Positions 16,968 through 26,040 of a stretch of DNA of 64,000 bases are shown here, in pieces. Each line of letters starts with the position of its first letter. Positions within the stretch are counted from its first letter, which is position 1. Below the pieces are notes generated by a model. The model was given only the letters and a program-made list of their open reading frames with translations. It ran no database searches and had not been told where the DNA came from. The position numbers and the translations under genes were made by a program. The stretch is taken from positions 2,746,854-2,810,853 of the forward strand of contig OY764867.1 of the NCBI GenBank assembly GCA_963668535.1, in the 5' to 3' direction. Origin of the DNA: F22 sp963668535. GTDB lineage: Bacteria > Bacteroidota > Bacteroidia > Bacteroidales > Bacteroidaceae.

Positions 16968-17702
16968 TTATTTACGAGTCGATAGTTTGTACACACAGTA
17001 CAATAAATAAAAATATAGAAGTGAGTTCAATACAGTAGCAATTTGGGTGGTTATTCCAATTGTTGAATTTGTTTCAACATTGGGATTAATTACTGAAGCA
17101 CCACTTGCAATTCCTCCAGTTACAACACCAATAATTATGCTACCAATGAATAGAATTAAAGTTGGCTTGTATAACGGCAATTTAAAATTCACCATATCTA
17201 CTAAAATCATAATACTGTAAATAAATAAAATCAGTGCCAAAATTCCAGCTACAACCGCAAGGCCAATAAATATGAGGCCATTTTGACTTGTCACCATTGA
17301 TGCTGGATTGGTTTTTAAAGCCTCAATTTCACTCATGTGAGTTGACGTAAAAGCTGAAACCGCAAATCCAATGATAGCCGATAATAGAGTAAGAACAGAT
17401 AATGCATACATCCTTTTTCCAATCTTTAAAGGAGTCATAGGTTGCATGCGATACCCAAAACTAAGTACCCAGGTAATGTATGCAGCAGCTAATGTCATAA
17501 GTAATGTCACAGCTGCAACATTTAATGTCATTGTTGGATCTTTCGCCAGAGCCATAGGATTGATAACAAACGCTATTCCAGTACTGACTAGTTTACATAC
17601 AAATACGACCAAAATAGCTGGTACAATTTTAGTACTTCTCACTCGGTCGGCAATGACCGTCTCGAGGTCGCCTGCTTCCTCGATAAACTTTTGTTTGTCC
17701 AT
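16968..17702 (-). CDS. Six-helix integral membrane protein, unknown
   Basis: A 244-residue protein with about six hydrophobic segments: IVPAILVVFVCKLVSTGIAF, VAAVTLLMTLAAAYITWVLS, ALSVLTLLSAIIGFAVSAF, LIFIGLAVVAGILALILFI, TLILFIGSIIIGVVTGG and IATVLNSLLYFYLLYCVY. The N-terminus (MDKQKFIEEAGDLETVIADR) is soluble and charged. I do not recognise a family or catalytic motif. It has a strong terminator and no clear promoter box, and the neighbours do not suggest a role. The short C-terminal tail after the last helix (KLSTRK) is basic, in line with a cytoplasmic end. Confidence 0.7.
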   Translation of the reverse strand: MDKQKFIEEAGDLETVIADRVRSTKIVPAILVVFVCKLVSTGIAFVINPMALAKDPTMTLNVAAVTLLMTLAAAYITWVLSFGYRMQPMTPLKIGKRMYALSVLTLLSAIIGFAVSAFTSTHMSEIEALKTNPASMVTSQNGLIFIGLAVVAGILALILFIYSIMILVDMVNFKLPLYKPTLILFIGSIIIGVVTGGIASGASVINPNVETNSTIGITTQIATVLNSLLYFYLLYCVYKLSTRK

Positions 17703-17796
17703 AAAATAAAGAGTTTAATATTGAATAATTAAGATTCATCTTTTCTTGATTTATTATTGTTACAATTAATATATAGAGCGAGGAGTCTACATGCCT

Positions 17797-18249
17797 TTAT
17801 AGTAATTCTTCATAAGAAGGTATATCTTTTAGAAACTCGACTCTATTTTCCTGATAATGCACGCGACAGCAATAGTGATTAATGCCGTTGCTTATAATAA
17901 GATAAGGAACATGGAGCACCATATTGTATCTTGCTATTTGATCAAAAACCTTTTGAGAAATCGGTACTGAGGGACGCTTGTATTCAATTATAACAAGTGG
18001 ATCTCCATACTTGTCATACACCACAGTGTCACATCTTTTCTGTGTGCCATTAAGTGCGATGCCAACCTCGTTTGAAGTACGCCCAGGAGGAAATTTTTTG
18101 AGACTAATCAGAAAATGCACAAAATGCTGTCTCACCCACTCTTCAGGCGTGAGAAGCAAGTACTTTTGGCGCAACTCGTCCCAAATGTACTTTTTTTTGT
18201 ACTTCTCTATGATTTTTATGTCGTATTTAGGTAGGTTTATTGAAAACAT
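17797..18249 (-). CDS. Orphan PD-(D/E)XK protein (HSDR_N-type)
   Basis: A 150-residue protein matching the type I restriction enzyme R-subunit N-terminal nuclease fold as a free-standing protein. Seen: EEWVRQHFVHFLISLKKFP, the nuclease strand pair RCDTVVYDKYGDPLVIIEYKRP (D...E-x-K), and VPYLIISNGINHYCCRV, the usual 'p..ii.Ng' strand. Stand-alone proteins of this kind are frequent in Bacteroidetes and their function is not established. There is no methylase, specificity or motor subunit nearby, so it is not part of a working restriction system here. The catalytic residues look intact, so nuclease activity is possible. Confidence 0.8.
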   Translation of the reverse strand: MFSINLPKYDIKIIEKYKKKYIWDELRQKYLLLTPEEWVRQHFVHFLISLKKFPPGRTSNEVGIALNGTQKRCDTVVYDKYGDPLVIIEYKRPSVPISQKVFDQIARYNMVLHVPYLIISNGINHYCCRVHYQENRVEFLKDIPSYEELL

Positions 18250-18253
18250 TATT

Positions 18254-18261
18254 TATCTTTG
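18254..18261 (+). promoter_or_regulatory. Possible promoter -7 box, amn
   Basis: TATCTTTG on the + strand, but 208 bp before amn and without a good -33 element. If used, amn has a long leader that overlaps the region upstream of the divergent PD-(D/E)XK gene. Confidence 0.4.
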
Positions 18262-18468
18262 CAGGTTAAATAGACAAGAATGATTTAGCTTCTATTTTTT
18301 AGAGTCTCCTTTGCTAATTTATAGTATGCGTCATACACCTTGTACAAGGTATAAAATGAGCATAGAAGATCTGAAAATTAATAAGATTTGCTAGACATTC
18401 TTTTATTATATAGGCAAATATAATAATAAACTTGTAAACTCTAATAAAATAACCAATAAACCAAAAAG

Positions 18469-19242
18469 ATGAAGACAAAAAAAGCAATTGTAACCAACTG
18501 GCTTGTTCGTTACACAGGTTGTGCCTTAGAAGATTTTGGCGAATATATCCTCCTAACTAATTTCAATAATTACGTGCACATTTTTGCAGAGATCATGCAT
18601 ACTACAGTTCACGGTGAGAATGCAAACATGATTAGTGCAACCGCAAATAATATGACAATTATAAATTTTGGAATGGGAAGTCCAAACGCAGCTATCATCA
18701 TGGATTTGTTGAGTGCGATTTCTCCAAAGGCTGTACTTTTCTTAGGAAAATGTGGTGGAATCTCCCGTAAAAACAAGCTTGGAGATCTTATTTTACCGAT
18801 CGCAGCTATTCGAGGAGAAGGAACCTCTAATGACTATTTACCCCCAGAAGTTCCAGCCCTACCAAGCTTTATGTTGCAACGTGCCGTCTCTTCGGCCATT
18901 CGAGATCATGGAAGCGACTATTGGACAGGCACAATATATACTACCAACCGTCGAGTGTGGGAACACGATAGTGAATTCAAAGAATATCTTCGTAAAACAC
19001 GAGCTATGGGTGTAGACATGGAAACAGCCACCCTATTCTCTTGTGGATTTGCCAATCACATACCAACGGGCGCCTTGTTGCTTGTAAGTGATCAACCTAT
19101 GGTACCAGAAGGTGTAAAAACGGATGAAAGTGATAAAGAAATTACACGCAATTTTGTCAACACACATGTACAAATGGGAATTGATTCTCTTCATATGATT
19201 ATTGATGAAAAGAAGACAGTACGTCATCTAAAGTTTGACTAA
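18469..19242 (+). CDS. amn: AMP nucleosidase
   Basis: A 257-residue nucleoside-phosphorylase-fold enzyme that splits AMP to adenine and ribose 5-phosphate. It is the short Bacteroidetes form, lacking the N-terminal regulatory domain of the ~480-residue E. coli Amn. Seen: the start KAIVTNWLVRYTGC, NFGMGSPNAAIIMDLL, VLFLGKCGGISRK, IRGEGTSNDYLPPEVP, and the active-site MGVDMETATLFSCGF with LLVSDQPM. Length is as expected. It ends only 10 bp from the convergent methylase gene. Confidence 0.9.
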   Translation: MKTKKAIVTNWLVRYTGCALEDFGEYILLTNFNNYVHIFAEIMHTTVHGENANMISATANNMTIINFGMGSPNAAIIMDLLSAISPKAVLFLGKCGGISRKNKLGDLILPIAAIRGEGTSNDYLPPEVPALPSFMLQRAVSSAIRDHGSDYWTGTIYTTNRRVWEHDSEFKEYLRKTRAMGVDMETATLFSCGFANHIPTGALLLVSDQPMVPEGVKTDESDKEITRNFVNTHVQMGIDSLHMIIDEKKTVRHLKFD

Positions 19243-19252
19243 TTCAACTGGA

Positions 19253-20065
19253 CTATTTGTCTAAATAGAAATCACGAGTCAATTCTTTAAACTCGTCACT
19301 ATATTGATGCCTTGCCACTTCTGTGAGCAAGGCATTCTCTTTATATTCTTCTGCATAAAAAGCATTTTTGTGCACATATTGTGTAAGCACCCTGCGTATA
19401 GGGCCGTCTGGTTTGGTGCGTACCAGCAGCTTTTGTTGAGGTACGAGATCTAGTTTTTTGGCCTCCGTTTCAAACACTTCAGCTTCTGTAGTTGGGAGAA
19501 TAATCACTGAAGTTCCTTGTTGTGACAAGAGGCTTTTTATACCTGATGCCAATTCCCAAAATGACAAACTATCAGTGTGTCTTGCTTGAGAAAGTTGAGC
19601 GGTGTTATTTTTGAGACTATTTTGAAAATATGGAGGATTAGACACAATAACATCGTATTTATTTGTTTGACACACCTGTTCTTTACTCCATGTAACAAAA
19701 TCTTTATTTACAATGCGAATGTTTTTACACCAGATAGAATCGCTAATATTCTCAGCGGCTTGATTCGAAGAATCTACATCAATCTCTATAGCATCTACAA
19801 TAAACGTAAGACTCGATTCGTTGAGACTATCCTTGTCGGCGCAAAGTACTGATTTTGAACAATTAGCACCTTCCGTTTTAGCCAACCTCTGTGCCAACAT
19901 TAATGCCACAAGTCCAGTTCCTGTACCTACATCCAACACTTTTATTTTATCTTGCTGTGGTAGAGGAGCCCATGCTCCTAACAAGACACCGTCCGTACCC
20001 ACTTTCATGGCACAACGATCGTGATGTACTGTAAACTGCTTAAATTGAAAATATGGATTTGGCAT
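19253..20065 (-). CDS. trmN6: tRNA1(Val) A37 N6-methyltransferase
   Basis: A 270-residue Rossmann-fold methyltransferase of the YfiC/TrmN6 group. It starts with FQFKQFTVHHDRCAMKVGTDGVLLGAW, the family hallmark, then motif I VLDVGTGTGLVALMLAQR, and the catalytic (N/D)PPY as VIVSNPPYFQNS. The enzyme makes m6A37 in tRNA1(Val). There is an insertion of ~25-30 residues after motif I (TEGANCSKSVLCADKDSLNES) that makes it longer than the ~245-residue E. coli protein. It has its own promoter, divergent from lon. Confidence 0.88.
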   Translation of the reverse strand: MPNPYFQFKQFTVHHDRCAMKVGTDGVLLGAWAPLPQQDKIKVLDVGTGTGLVALMLAQRLAKTEGANCSKSVLCADKDSLNESSLTFIVDAIEIDVDSSNQAAENISDSIWCKNIRIVNKDFVTWSKEQVCQTNKYDVIVSNPPYFQNSLKNNTAQLSQARHTDSLSFWELASGIKSLLSQQGTSVIILPTTEAEVFETEAKKLDLVPQQKLLVRTKPDGPIRRVLTQYVHKNAFYAEEYKENALLTEVARHQYSDEFKELTRDFYLDK

Positions 20066-20097
20066 ATCGTGTACTATTATTATTCATATTGAAGCCG

Positions 20098-20105
20098 CAA
20101 AAATA
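20098..20105 (-). promoter_or_regulatory. Promoter -7 box, trmN6
   Basis: The reverse strand has TATTTTTG, 32 bp before the methylase ATG. Confidence 0.45.
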
Positions 20106-20138
20106 ACCAGAATATATGAGAGTTCAGAAAAAAAACAC

Positions 20139-20146
20139 TACTTTTG
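20139..20146 (+). promoter_or_regulatory. Promoter -7 box, lon operon
   Basis: TACTTTTG, 58 bp before the lon ATG and divergent from the trmN6 box. Confidence 0.5.
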
Positions 20147-20204
20147 TATCACTCAAAAATTTTAAACTTGAGGTTGTCCAACTACAATCTCTATACGAAC
20201 AAAT

Positions 20205-23200
20205 ATGCATAAAGAATTAATCGAACAAATCACCCGTCTACAAAAGGACGAGGCTGCTTTACAGACCTTCTTAGCGCAACACGGATTTCCATCTGATCGC
20301 TATATCGCTGAACTAGTGGATTTTCCAGTTGAAAAGTTAGCACAAATTGAGGCTGTTCCTTTTCCCAATGCACCTGCAGAAGCTGGAATGACTTCTTTCT
20401 ATATAGTCAATAAGGCAAAATTTTTAGAGATCATACAAGAGCCTGGTTTTATTAATACCGAGCGTATTTTTAATGGGCAACCCAAAGGTGAAATTGACAT
20501 TACAGCACCTATCTCGTATACAGCAGGTGTAGATATCGATTTTCCAAGTATACTCTCACAGTTGAACGAATACACAGAAGATGGTGATTTTGTTCAAGGC
20601 AAAGATGAACAAGCTCACGACGGCGATATGTCAAATGATGATGCTCCAATAGATCCCGAATTACTAAAAGCGATTCATGAAGGCAGTCCTTTTGATCCAT
20701 TCAGCCAATTAATACGTCCTAGCTTTGAAAGAAATAAGGATAAACTTATTTACCCTTTAGAAGAGGGCTTAGCGTTGTACTCTAGATTGATTGAGATAAC
20801 CAGTCAAATGTCTATACAACAGCAGCACAAGCAGGAACTCTCAGAAGACGACGGGGCTATAGAAGAAGCTAATCAAGACGAACTTGAAGCCATCATAGAG
20901 GAAGAGCAAACAATCAATCCCTATGAAGCTCTTGAAGATTCATTTAATGATAACGAGGCGCATGATGACGAACCATCTTTCCGGTCATTAGCAGCCCTCG
21001 ATATGGTATACTTCACACGTGATATGCCCATCCCATTTTTGGAAAATGAGTTTCGTATTGACCGAGCCCTTGTACAAGGCAGCAACCACACCATCCCAAT
21101 GCTTGTTTTACGTGGCATGGTATTGATGCCCAATACAATGCGTCCTATTATGGTAGCTCGTAAAGAATCGCTTGCCATTTTAGAAGCGATGCGTGATGTG
21201 CCATTTCATCGTATAGCATGTTTCACTCAACGTGAAGATGAACAAGATGAGTACCCTACCTCAGAAGATGAAATCTTCCCATTGGGTGTGCTTGCCGAAA
21301 TCGCCAATATAGTCCCCTTCCCTAACGAGAAAGATTCTTTCCTTGTGATGCTAGAATTGAAAGAGCGCATCACATTGGATAGTATGCAGCCAGGCACGAA
21401 GTTCCCAATGGCTCATGTGGCCATCTACAGAGACATTTATCCAACCACAGATGCCCAGATTAAGCACTTCCAAGTGTTGCGTAGTGAAATAAAAAAACGC
21501 TTGAAAGATCTTGGACCAGAAGTTCGTGAACAAATGGTAGTACCAGGAGTAGTTGTCGATAACACGACTTCCATTCCAGACGAAGCACCTTTACACATCC
21601 TAATACAAGACCTAGCTCATGCTATCAATGAAACTTTGATACCTCGTGAGGCAAAGCTTGAGATGCTTACCATTACTAGCGTAGTAGAACGTTTCGAACG
21701 TTTTTTACATCATATCAAATATGTCGGTGAGATACAGCATCTTAAACATGGAATTGACGATAGAACGAAGGCACAACTTGATGAGCAGCAGCGCGAATAC
21801 TTCTTGCAACAGCAGATGCGACTCATTCAAGAAGAACTAGGTGAAGAATCCAATCCAGACGTTAAAAAGCTACTTGACTTAGAGAAAGAAAACCCTCTTC
21901 CAGAGAAAGCAAAAGAAGTCTTCGATCGTGAGATTCAAAAAATGCTGCGCATGAACCAGCAGAGTCCTGATTATGGTATTCAGATGAACTACCTCGAAGC
22001 GATAATCAATCTACCATGGTCCAAGCATACAAAAGATAACACTAATTTGGCCAAAGCTAAGCGTACATTAGATAGAGATCACTTTGGTCTGGAGGAAGTC
22101 AAACAACGCATATTGGAACACTTAGCCGTATTGAAACTTCGTGACAATATGGAATCGCCAATTATTTGTTTATATGGTCCTCCTGGGGTTGGTAAAACTT
22201 CTTTAGGGCGCTCAATAGCAGATGCTTTGAATCGTAAATATGTACGAATAGCCCTTGGCGGTTTGCACGACGAAAGCGAAATCCGCGGTCACCGTCGTAC
22301 CTATATCGGTGCGATGCCAGGTCGCATTGTCAAAAGTTTGACTAAAGCACAAGCTAACAATCCTGTCTTTATTCTTGATGAAATTGATAAAGTAAAAGAC
22401 AACGGGGTACAAGGCGATCCATATGCAGCATTGCTAGAAGTGCTAGATCCTGAACAAAACAATAGTTTCCACGATAATTATATCGACATGGACTATGATT
22501 TGTCCAAAGTACTCTTTATTGCCACAGCCAATGATATCGGTACTATTCCAGAGCCTTTGAAAGACCGTATGGAAATGATTGATATCAGTGGATATATCAC
22601 CGAAGAGAAATATCAGATTGCTAAGCGTCATTTGTTTCCACGTGCTTTGAAAGCTACAGGTTTGGAAAACGCAGACATAAAATTGCCTAAAGCAACGATT
22701 ATAGCTATCATTGATCAGTATACTCGTGAAAGTGGTGTGCGTCAACTCGAACGACAAATTCAGAAAGTACTACGTAAACTAGCGTTTGAATTTGCACTCA
22801 ACGACAAGATCGAACACCAAACAGTGCAGCCAGAACACTTAATAGATCTTCTTGGTGTACCAAGCAATTCTCATGACATCTATCAAGGCAACAAATATGC
22901 TGGTGTCGTTACTGGATTGGCATGGACTGCAGTTGGTGGTGAAATCCTTTTTGTTGAGACTAGTTTAAGCAAAGGAAAAGGAGGCTTGACCATTACTGGT
23001 AATTTAGGTAATGTCATGAAAGAATCAGCTACCCTAGCCTATGAGTATGTGAAGTCGCATGTAGATAAATTGGGAATTGACCCAGAAATCTTGGAAAATT
23101 GGAAAATTCACTTACACTGCCCAGAAGGGGCTATCCCAAAAGATGGTCCATCGGCAGGTATCACCATGGTTACAGCCATAGTCAGCGTGTTGCGTCAGTG

Positions 23201-23474
23201 CAAAGTGAAAGCTTTCTTAGCCATGACGGGCGAAATCACTCTTCGGGGCAAAGTACTGCCAGTAGGTGGTATTCGTGAGAAGATTCTTGCTGCTCGACGC
23301 TCTGGCATTAAAGAGATTATCTTGTGCAAAGAGAACAAACATCATGTGGAAGAGATCAACCAAGATTACCTAAAGGGACTTTCTTTCCATTATGTAGAAG
23401 ATGTTTGTGAAGTCATCGATATCGCTTTAACCAAAGAAAGCGTTCATGATGCCAAACAATTAACCAATAACTAA
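20205..23474 (+). CDS. lon: Lon protease with a ~290-residue N-terminal extension
   Basis: A 1089-residue ATP-dependent serine protease; usual Lon is ~780-850. From ~295 on it is a normal Lon: LON substrate domain (IPMLVLRGMVLMPN), AAA+ module with Walker A GPPGVGKTS (~658) and Walker B VFILDEIDKV (~723), and protease domain with catalytic Ser in PKDGPSAGIT (S983) and Lys in GGIREKIL (K1026), the same 43-residue spacing as E. coli S679/K722. The first ~290 residues are extra. They include a helical start, a segment like GMTSFYIVNKAKFLEIIQ, and a very acidic stretch (~205-275, many D/E). No stop or frameshift separates them, so it is one long protein. lon heads a lon-tgt-lptG operon. Degrades misfolded and regulatory proteins in the cytoplasm. 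Confidence 0.95.
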   Translation: MHKELIEQITRLQKDEAALQTFLAQHGFPSDRYIAELVDFPVEKLAQIEAVPFPNAPAEAGMTSFYIVNKAKFLEIIQEPGFINTERIFNGQPKGEIDITAPISYTAGVDIDFPSILSQLNEYTEDGDFVQGKDEQAHDGDMSNDDAPIDPELLKAIHEGSPFDPFSQLIRPSFERNKDKLIYPLEEGLALYSRLIEITSQMSIQQQHKQELSEDDGAIEEANQDELEAIIEEEQTINPYEALEDSFNDNEAHDDEPSFRSLAALDMVYFTRDMPIPFLENEFRIDRALVQGSNHTIPMLVLRGMVLMPNTMRPIMVARKESLAILEAMRDVPFHRIACFTQREDEQDEYPTSEDEIFPLGVLAEIANIVPFPNEKDSFLVMLELKERITLDSMQPGTKFPMAHVAIYRDIYPTTDAQIKHFQVLRSEIKKRLKDLGPEVREQMVVPGVVVDNTTSIPDEAPLHILIQDLAHAINETLIPREAKLEMLTITSVVERFERFLHHIKYVGEIQHLKHGIDDRTKAQLDEQQREYFLQQQMRLIQEELGEESNPDVKKLLDLEKENPLPEKAKEVFDREIQKMLRMNQQSPDYGIQMNYLEAIINLPWSKHTKDNTNLAKAKRTLDRDHFGLEEVKQRILEHLAVLKLRDNMESPIICLYGPPGVGKTSLGRSIADALNRKYVRIALGGLHDESEIRGHRRTYIGAMPGRIVKSLTKAQANNPVFILDEIDKVKDNGVQGDPYAALLEVLDPEQNNSFHDNYIDMDYDLSKVLFIATANDIGTIPEPLKDRMEMIDISGYITEEKYQIAKRHLFPRALKATGLENADIKLPKATIIAIIDQYTRESGVRQLERQIQKVLRKLAFEFALNDKIEHQTVQPEHLIDLLGVPSNSHDIYQGNKYAGVVTGLAWTAVGGEILFVETSLSKGKGGLTITGNLGNVMKESATLAYEYVKSHVDKLGIDPEILENWKIHLHCPEGAIPKDGPSAGITMVTAIVSVLRQCKVKAFLAMTGEITLRGKVLPVGGIREKILAARRSGIKEIILCKENKHHVEEINQDYLKGLSFHYVEDVCEVIDIALTKESVHDAKQLTNN

Positions 23475-23489
23475 ATTATAAAGCAATAT

Positions 23490-24620
23490 ATGCATTATCA
23501 ATTACAACATACAGATCCTAAGAGCAATGCCCGTGCGGGCTTGCTTCATACGGATCATGGCGTAATCGAAACTCCTATTTTCATGCCAGTTGGTACCCTA
23601 GGCAGTGTCAAGGGTGTACAACTACGCGATCTAATCGAACAAGTATCTGCTCAAATTATATTGGGCAACACCTATCATCTATATCTTCGTCCAGGTCTCG
23701 AAGTACTTAAAGCAGCAGGTGGACTACATAAGTTTAACGGTTTCAACAAACCAATGTTGACCGATAGTGGTGGCTTTCAAGTCTTTTCACTGACTGGTAT
23801 TCGTAAACTAAGCGAAGAGGGTTGTGAATTTCGTAGCCACATAGATGGTAGCAAGCATATCTTTACTCCAGAGAAAGTAATGGATATCGAACGCGTTATT
23901 GGTGCTGATATTATGATGGCTTTTGACGAATGTCCTCCAGGTACAGCGTCTTACCAGTATGCCAAAGACTCTCTTGGACTAACTCATCGTTGGTTGGATA
24001 GATGCTTTAAGCGTTTTAATGAGACTGAGCCACTGTATGGATATAATCAATCGCTCTTTCCTATCGTACAAGGATGTGTTTATCCAGATCTTCGACGTCA
24101 ATCAGCAGAGTTTGTAGCTAGTAAAGAAGCCGATGGTAATGCCATTGGTGGACTAGCAGTGGGTGAACCTGCGGAAAAGATGTATGAAATGATCGAGATT
24201 GTCAACGAAATACTTCCTACAGACAAACCACGTTATCTGATGGGTGTAGGTACTCCTATCAATATCCTAGAAGGTATCGAACGAGGGGTAGACATGTTTG
24301 ACTGTGTGATGCCGACACGTAACGGACGTAATGGGATGATTTTTACTAAAGATGGTATCATCAATATGCGCAATAAGAAATGGGAACTTGATTTTAGTCC
24401 CATAGAGGCCGATGGGGCTTGCGAACTTGATCGCACGTACACTAAAGCTTATTTGCGTCACCTATTCCATGCGAAGGAATTGCTAGCAGGTCAGATTGCG
24501 TCAATTCACAATTTGGCTTTCTATCTATGGCTTGCCCAAGAAGCTCGTCAGCATATTATTGCAGGTGACTTCTCTAGTTGGAAAGCACAAATGGTTCCAC
24601 GATTGTCCACACGCCTATAA
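23490..24620 (+). CDS. tgt: Queuine tRNA-ribosyltransferase
   Basis: A 376-residue bacterial TGT, which swaps guanine-34 for preQ1 in tRNAs with GUN anticodons. Seen: ETPIFMPVGTLGSVKGV, the substrate pocket LTDSGGFQVFSL, the second Asp region DIMMAFDECPPG, VQGCVYPDLRRQSA, GGLAVGEPAEKMYEM, RYLMGVGTPINILEGI, and FDCVMPTRNGRNG with the nucleophile Asp. The zinc-binding end CELDRTYTKAYLRHLFHAKE...H has only one obvious cysteine in the usual C-x-C-x-x-C position (CELDRTY), so zinc binding may be changed or lost; this should be compared with other Bacteroidetes Tgt. It lies 15 bp after lon. Confidence 0.95.
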   Translation: MHYQLQHTDPKSNARAGLLHTDHGVIETPIFMPVGTLGSVKGVQLRDLIEQVSAQIILGNTYHLYLRPGLEVLKAAGGLHKFNGFNKPMLTDSGGFQVFSLTGIRKLSEEGCEFRSHIDGSKHIFTPEKVMDIERVIGADIMMAFDECPPGTASYQYAKDSLGLTHRWLDRCFKRFNETEPLYGYNQSLFPIVQGCVYPDLRRQSAEFVASKEADGNAIGGLAVGEPAEKMYEMIEIVNEILPTDKPRYLMGVGTPINILEGIERGVDMFDCVMPTRNGRNGMIFTKDGIINMRNKKWELDFSPIEADGACELDRTYTKAYLRHLFHAKELLAGQIASIHNLAFYLWLAQEARQHIIAGDFSSWKAQMVPRLSTRL

Positions 24621-24640
24621 ATGAGGTAGAACTTAAGCTT

Positions 24641-25735
24641 ATGAGCAATAAATTTATACGAAAAATAGATTGGTATATTATCAAGAAGTTTTTGGGGACT
24701 TATTTTTTCGCCATTGCCCTGATTATATCCATTGCAGTAGTCTTCGACTTCAACGAACGCATGGATAAGTTCATGGCACATGACGCACCATGGAGTGCCA
24801 TTATTTTTGATTATTACCTAAACTTTATTCCTTATTTCTCTAACCTATTCAGCCCACTTTTCGTCTTTATCGCTGTCATATTCTTCACGTCTCGACTAGC
24901 CGATCAAAGCGAAATTATTGCGATGCTGTCTACCGGTATGAGTTTTCGTCGACTGATGCGTCCCTACATGATATCTGCTGCGTTGATATCTATTGTAACC
25001 ATTACGCTGAGCAGTTATGTGATTCCCAAAGGAAGTAAAACAAGAATTGCATTCGAGAATAAGTACTACAAAAAGCGCGAAGTCACCAGTGCGAGTAATA
25101 TTCAATTGATAGTCAGTGATGGAGTCGTAGCCTATATTGGACACTATGATAACTATAGCAAAACGGCTCGACGATTTAGTTTGGATAAATTCGTAAATAA
25201 AAAACTGGTAAGCCATTTAACAGCTCGTCGTGCTGTCTATGATACTACCCGGGTTAATACGTGGACAATCAAAGACTATACTATCCGTACCATGGATGGT
25301 ATGCATGAAAAGATTATTCGAGGAACCAAAATGGATTCTGTTATCAATATGGATCCAGCTATTTTCCTCGTTCAACGCAACGAGGAAGAAACAATGACAT
25401 CGGCTGAACTGTCTGCTTATATAGCTAAGCAAAAAGCTCGTGGTTTTGCGAATACTAAGGATTTCGAAATTGAATATCATAAGCGCATAGCTATGGCTAT
25501 GGCTAGTTTTATCCTCACCATTATCGGCGCATCGTTATCGTCACGCAAGATCAAGGGAGGTATGGGATTTCAGCTCGGTGTAGGTTTAGCACTTAGTTTT
25601 GGATATATTCTGTTTCAAACAGTTTCTTCTACATTTGCCGTCAACGGAAATACTCCCCCTATAATAGCCGTATGGATACCCAATATTGTTTATGCTGGTA
25701 TTGCATGGTATCTCTATAGGAGGGCCCCAAGATAA
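24641..25735 (+). CDS. LptF/LptG-family lipopolysaccharide export permease
   Basis: A 364-residue member of the YjgP/YjgQ family, the inner-membrane part of the LPS-exporting Lpt ATPase. It starts MSNKFIRKIDWYIIKKFLGTYFF, has hydrophobic segments FFAIALIISIAVVFDF, FSPLFVFIAVIFFTS, YMISAALISIVTITLSSYV, then a ~180-residue periplasmic jelly-roll domain, then AMASFILTIIGASLSSR, LGVGLALSFGYILFQ and PNIVYAGIAWYLY. The family motif EIIAMLSTGMSFRRLMRP is clear. The frame is open upstream into tgt, but the ATG at 24641, 20 bp after the tgt stop, is the natural start. I cannot decide between LptF and LptG. Last gene of the lon-tgt operon. Confidence 0.9.
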   Translation: MSNKFIRKIDWYIIKKFLGTYFFAIALIISIAVVFDFNERMDKFMAHDAPWSAIIFDYYLNFIPYFSNLFSPLFVFIAVIFFTSRLADQSEIIAMLSTGMSFRRLMRPYMISAALISIVTITLSSYVIPKGSKTRIAFENKYYKKREVTSASNIQLIVSDGVVAYIGHYDNYSKTARRFSLDKFVNKKLVSHLTARRAVYDTTRVNTWTIKDYTIRTMDGMHEKIIRGTKMDSVINMDPAIFLVQRNEEETMTSAELSAYIAKQKARGFANTKDFEIEYHKRIAMAMASFILTIIGASLSSRKIKGGMGFQLGVGLALSFGYILFQTVSSTFAVNGNTPPIIAVWIPNIVYAGIAWYLYRRAPR

Positions 25736-25760
25736 AGAATGCGTATTTTATATATGAAAG

Positions 25761-25798
25761 AGAGCCTATCAGTTGTCGCTGATAGGCTCTTCTTTTTT
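25761..25798 (+). terminator. Terminator of the lon-tgt-lptG operon
   Basis: A 12-bp perfect stem (AGAGCCTATCAG/CTGATAGGCTCT), 6-base loop, then TCTTTTTTTG. Confidence 0.9.
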
Positions 25799-25841
25799 TG
25801 TTATATGTGCGCCAAAATGCGGACATCTATATGAGAGTAAA

Positions 25842-25924
25842 CTGAGAAGTATATAAGAGTACGCTCTTATATACGTGCTAGCCCTGTTGTCAAGTATATG
25901 GTAGCGTGCTCTTATATACTTCTC
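25842..25924. repeat. Imperfect long inverted repeat
   Basis: GAGAAGTATATAAGAG (25844-25859) pairs with CTCTTATATACTTCTC (25909-25924), and the unit CTCTTATATAC also occurs in the interior (25864-25874). It lies between the two terminators of convergent operons. Function unknown. Confidence 0.65.
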
Positions 25925-25961
25925 GGTTTTCTCTTTCGTATACCCACACAAATACAAAAAG

Positions 25962-25995
25962 ATAGCCTGTCAAAATCAACGTTTTGACAGGCTAT
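25962..25995 (-). terminator. Terminator after the phosphohexomutase gene
   Basis: A ~14-bp stem (ATAGCCTGTCAAAA/TTTTGACAGGCTAT) around TCAACG, followed on the reverse strand by CTTTTTG. Confidence 0.85.
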
Positions 25996-26040
25996 TTTAT
26001 GTATATCCAGCAGCATGAGCTGCTATTGTATGCTCATTAA

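Noticed and set aside
16847..17038. 63-codon + strand frame in the gap before the membrane-protein gene
   Set aside because: It contains the terminator hairpin at 16884-16925 and runs into the tail of the gene on the other strand.
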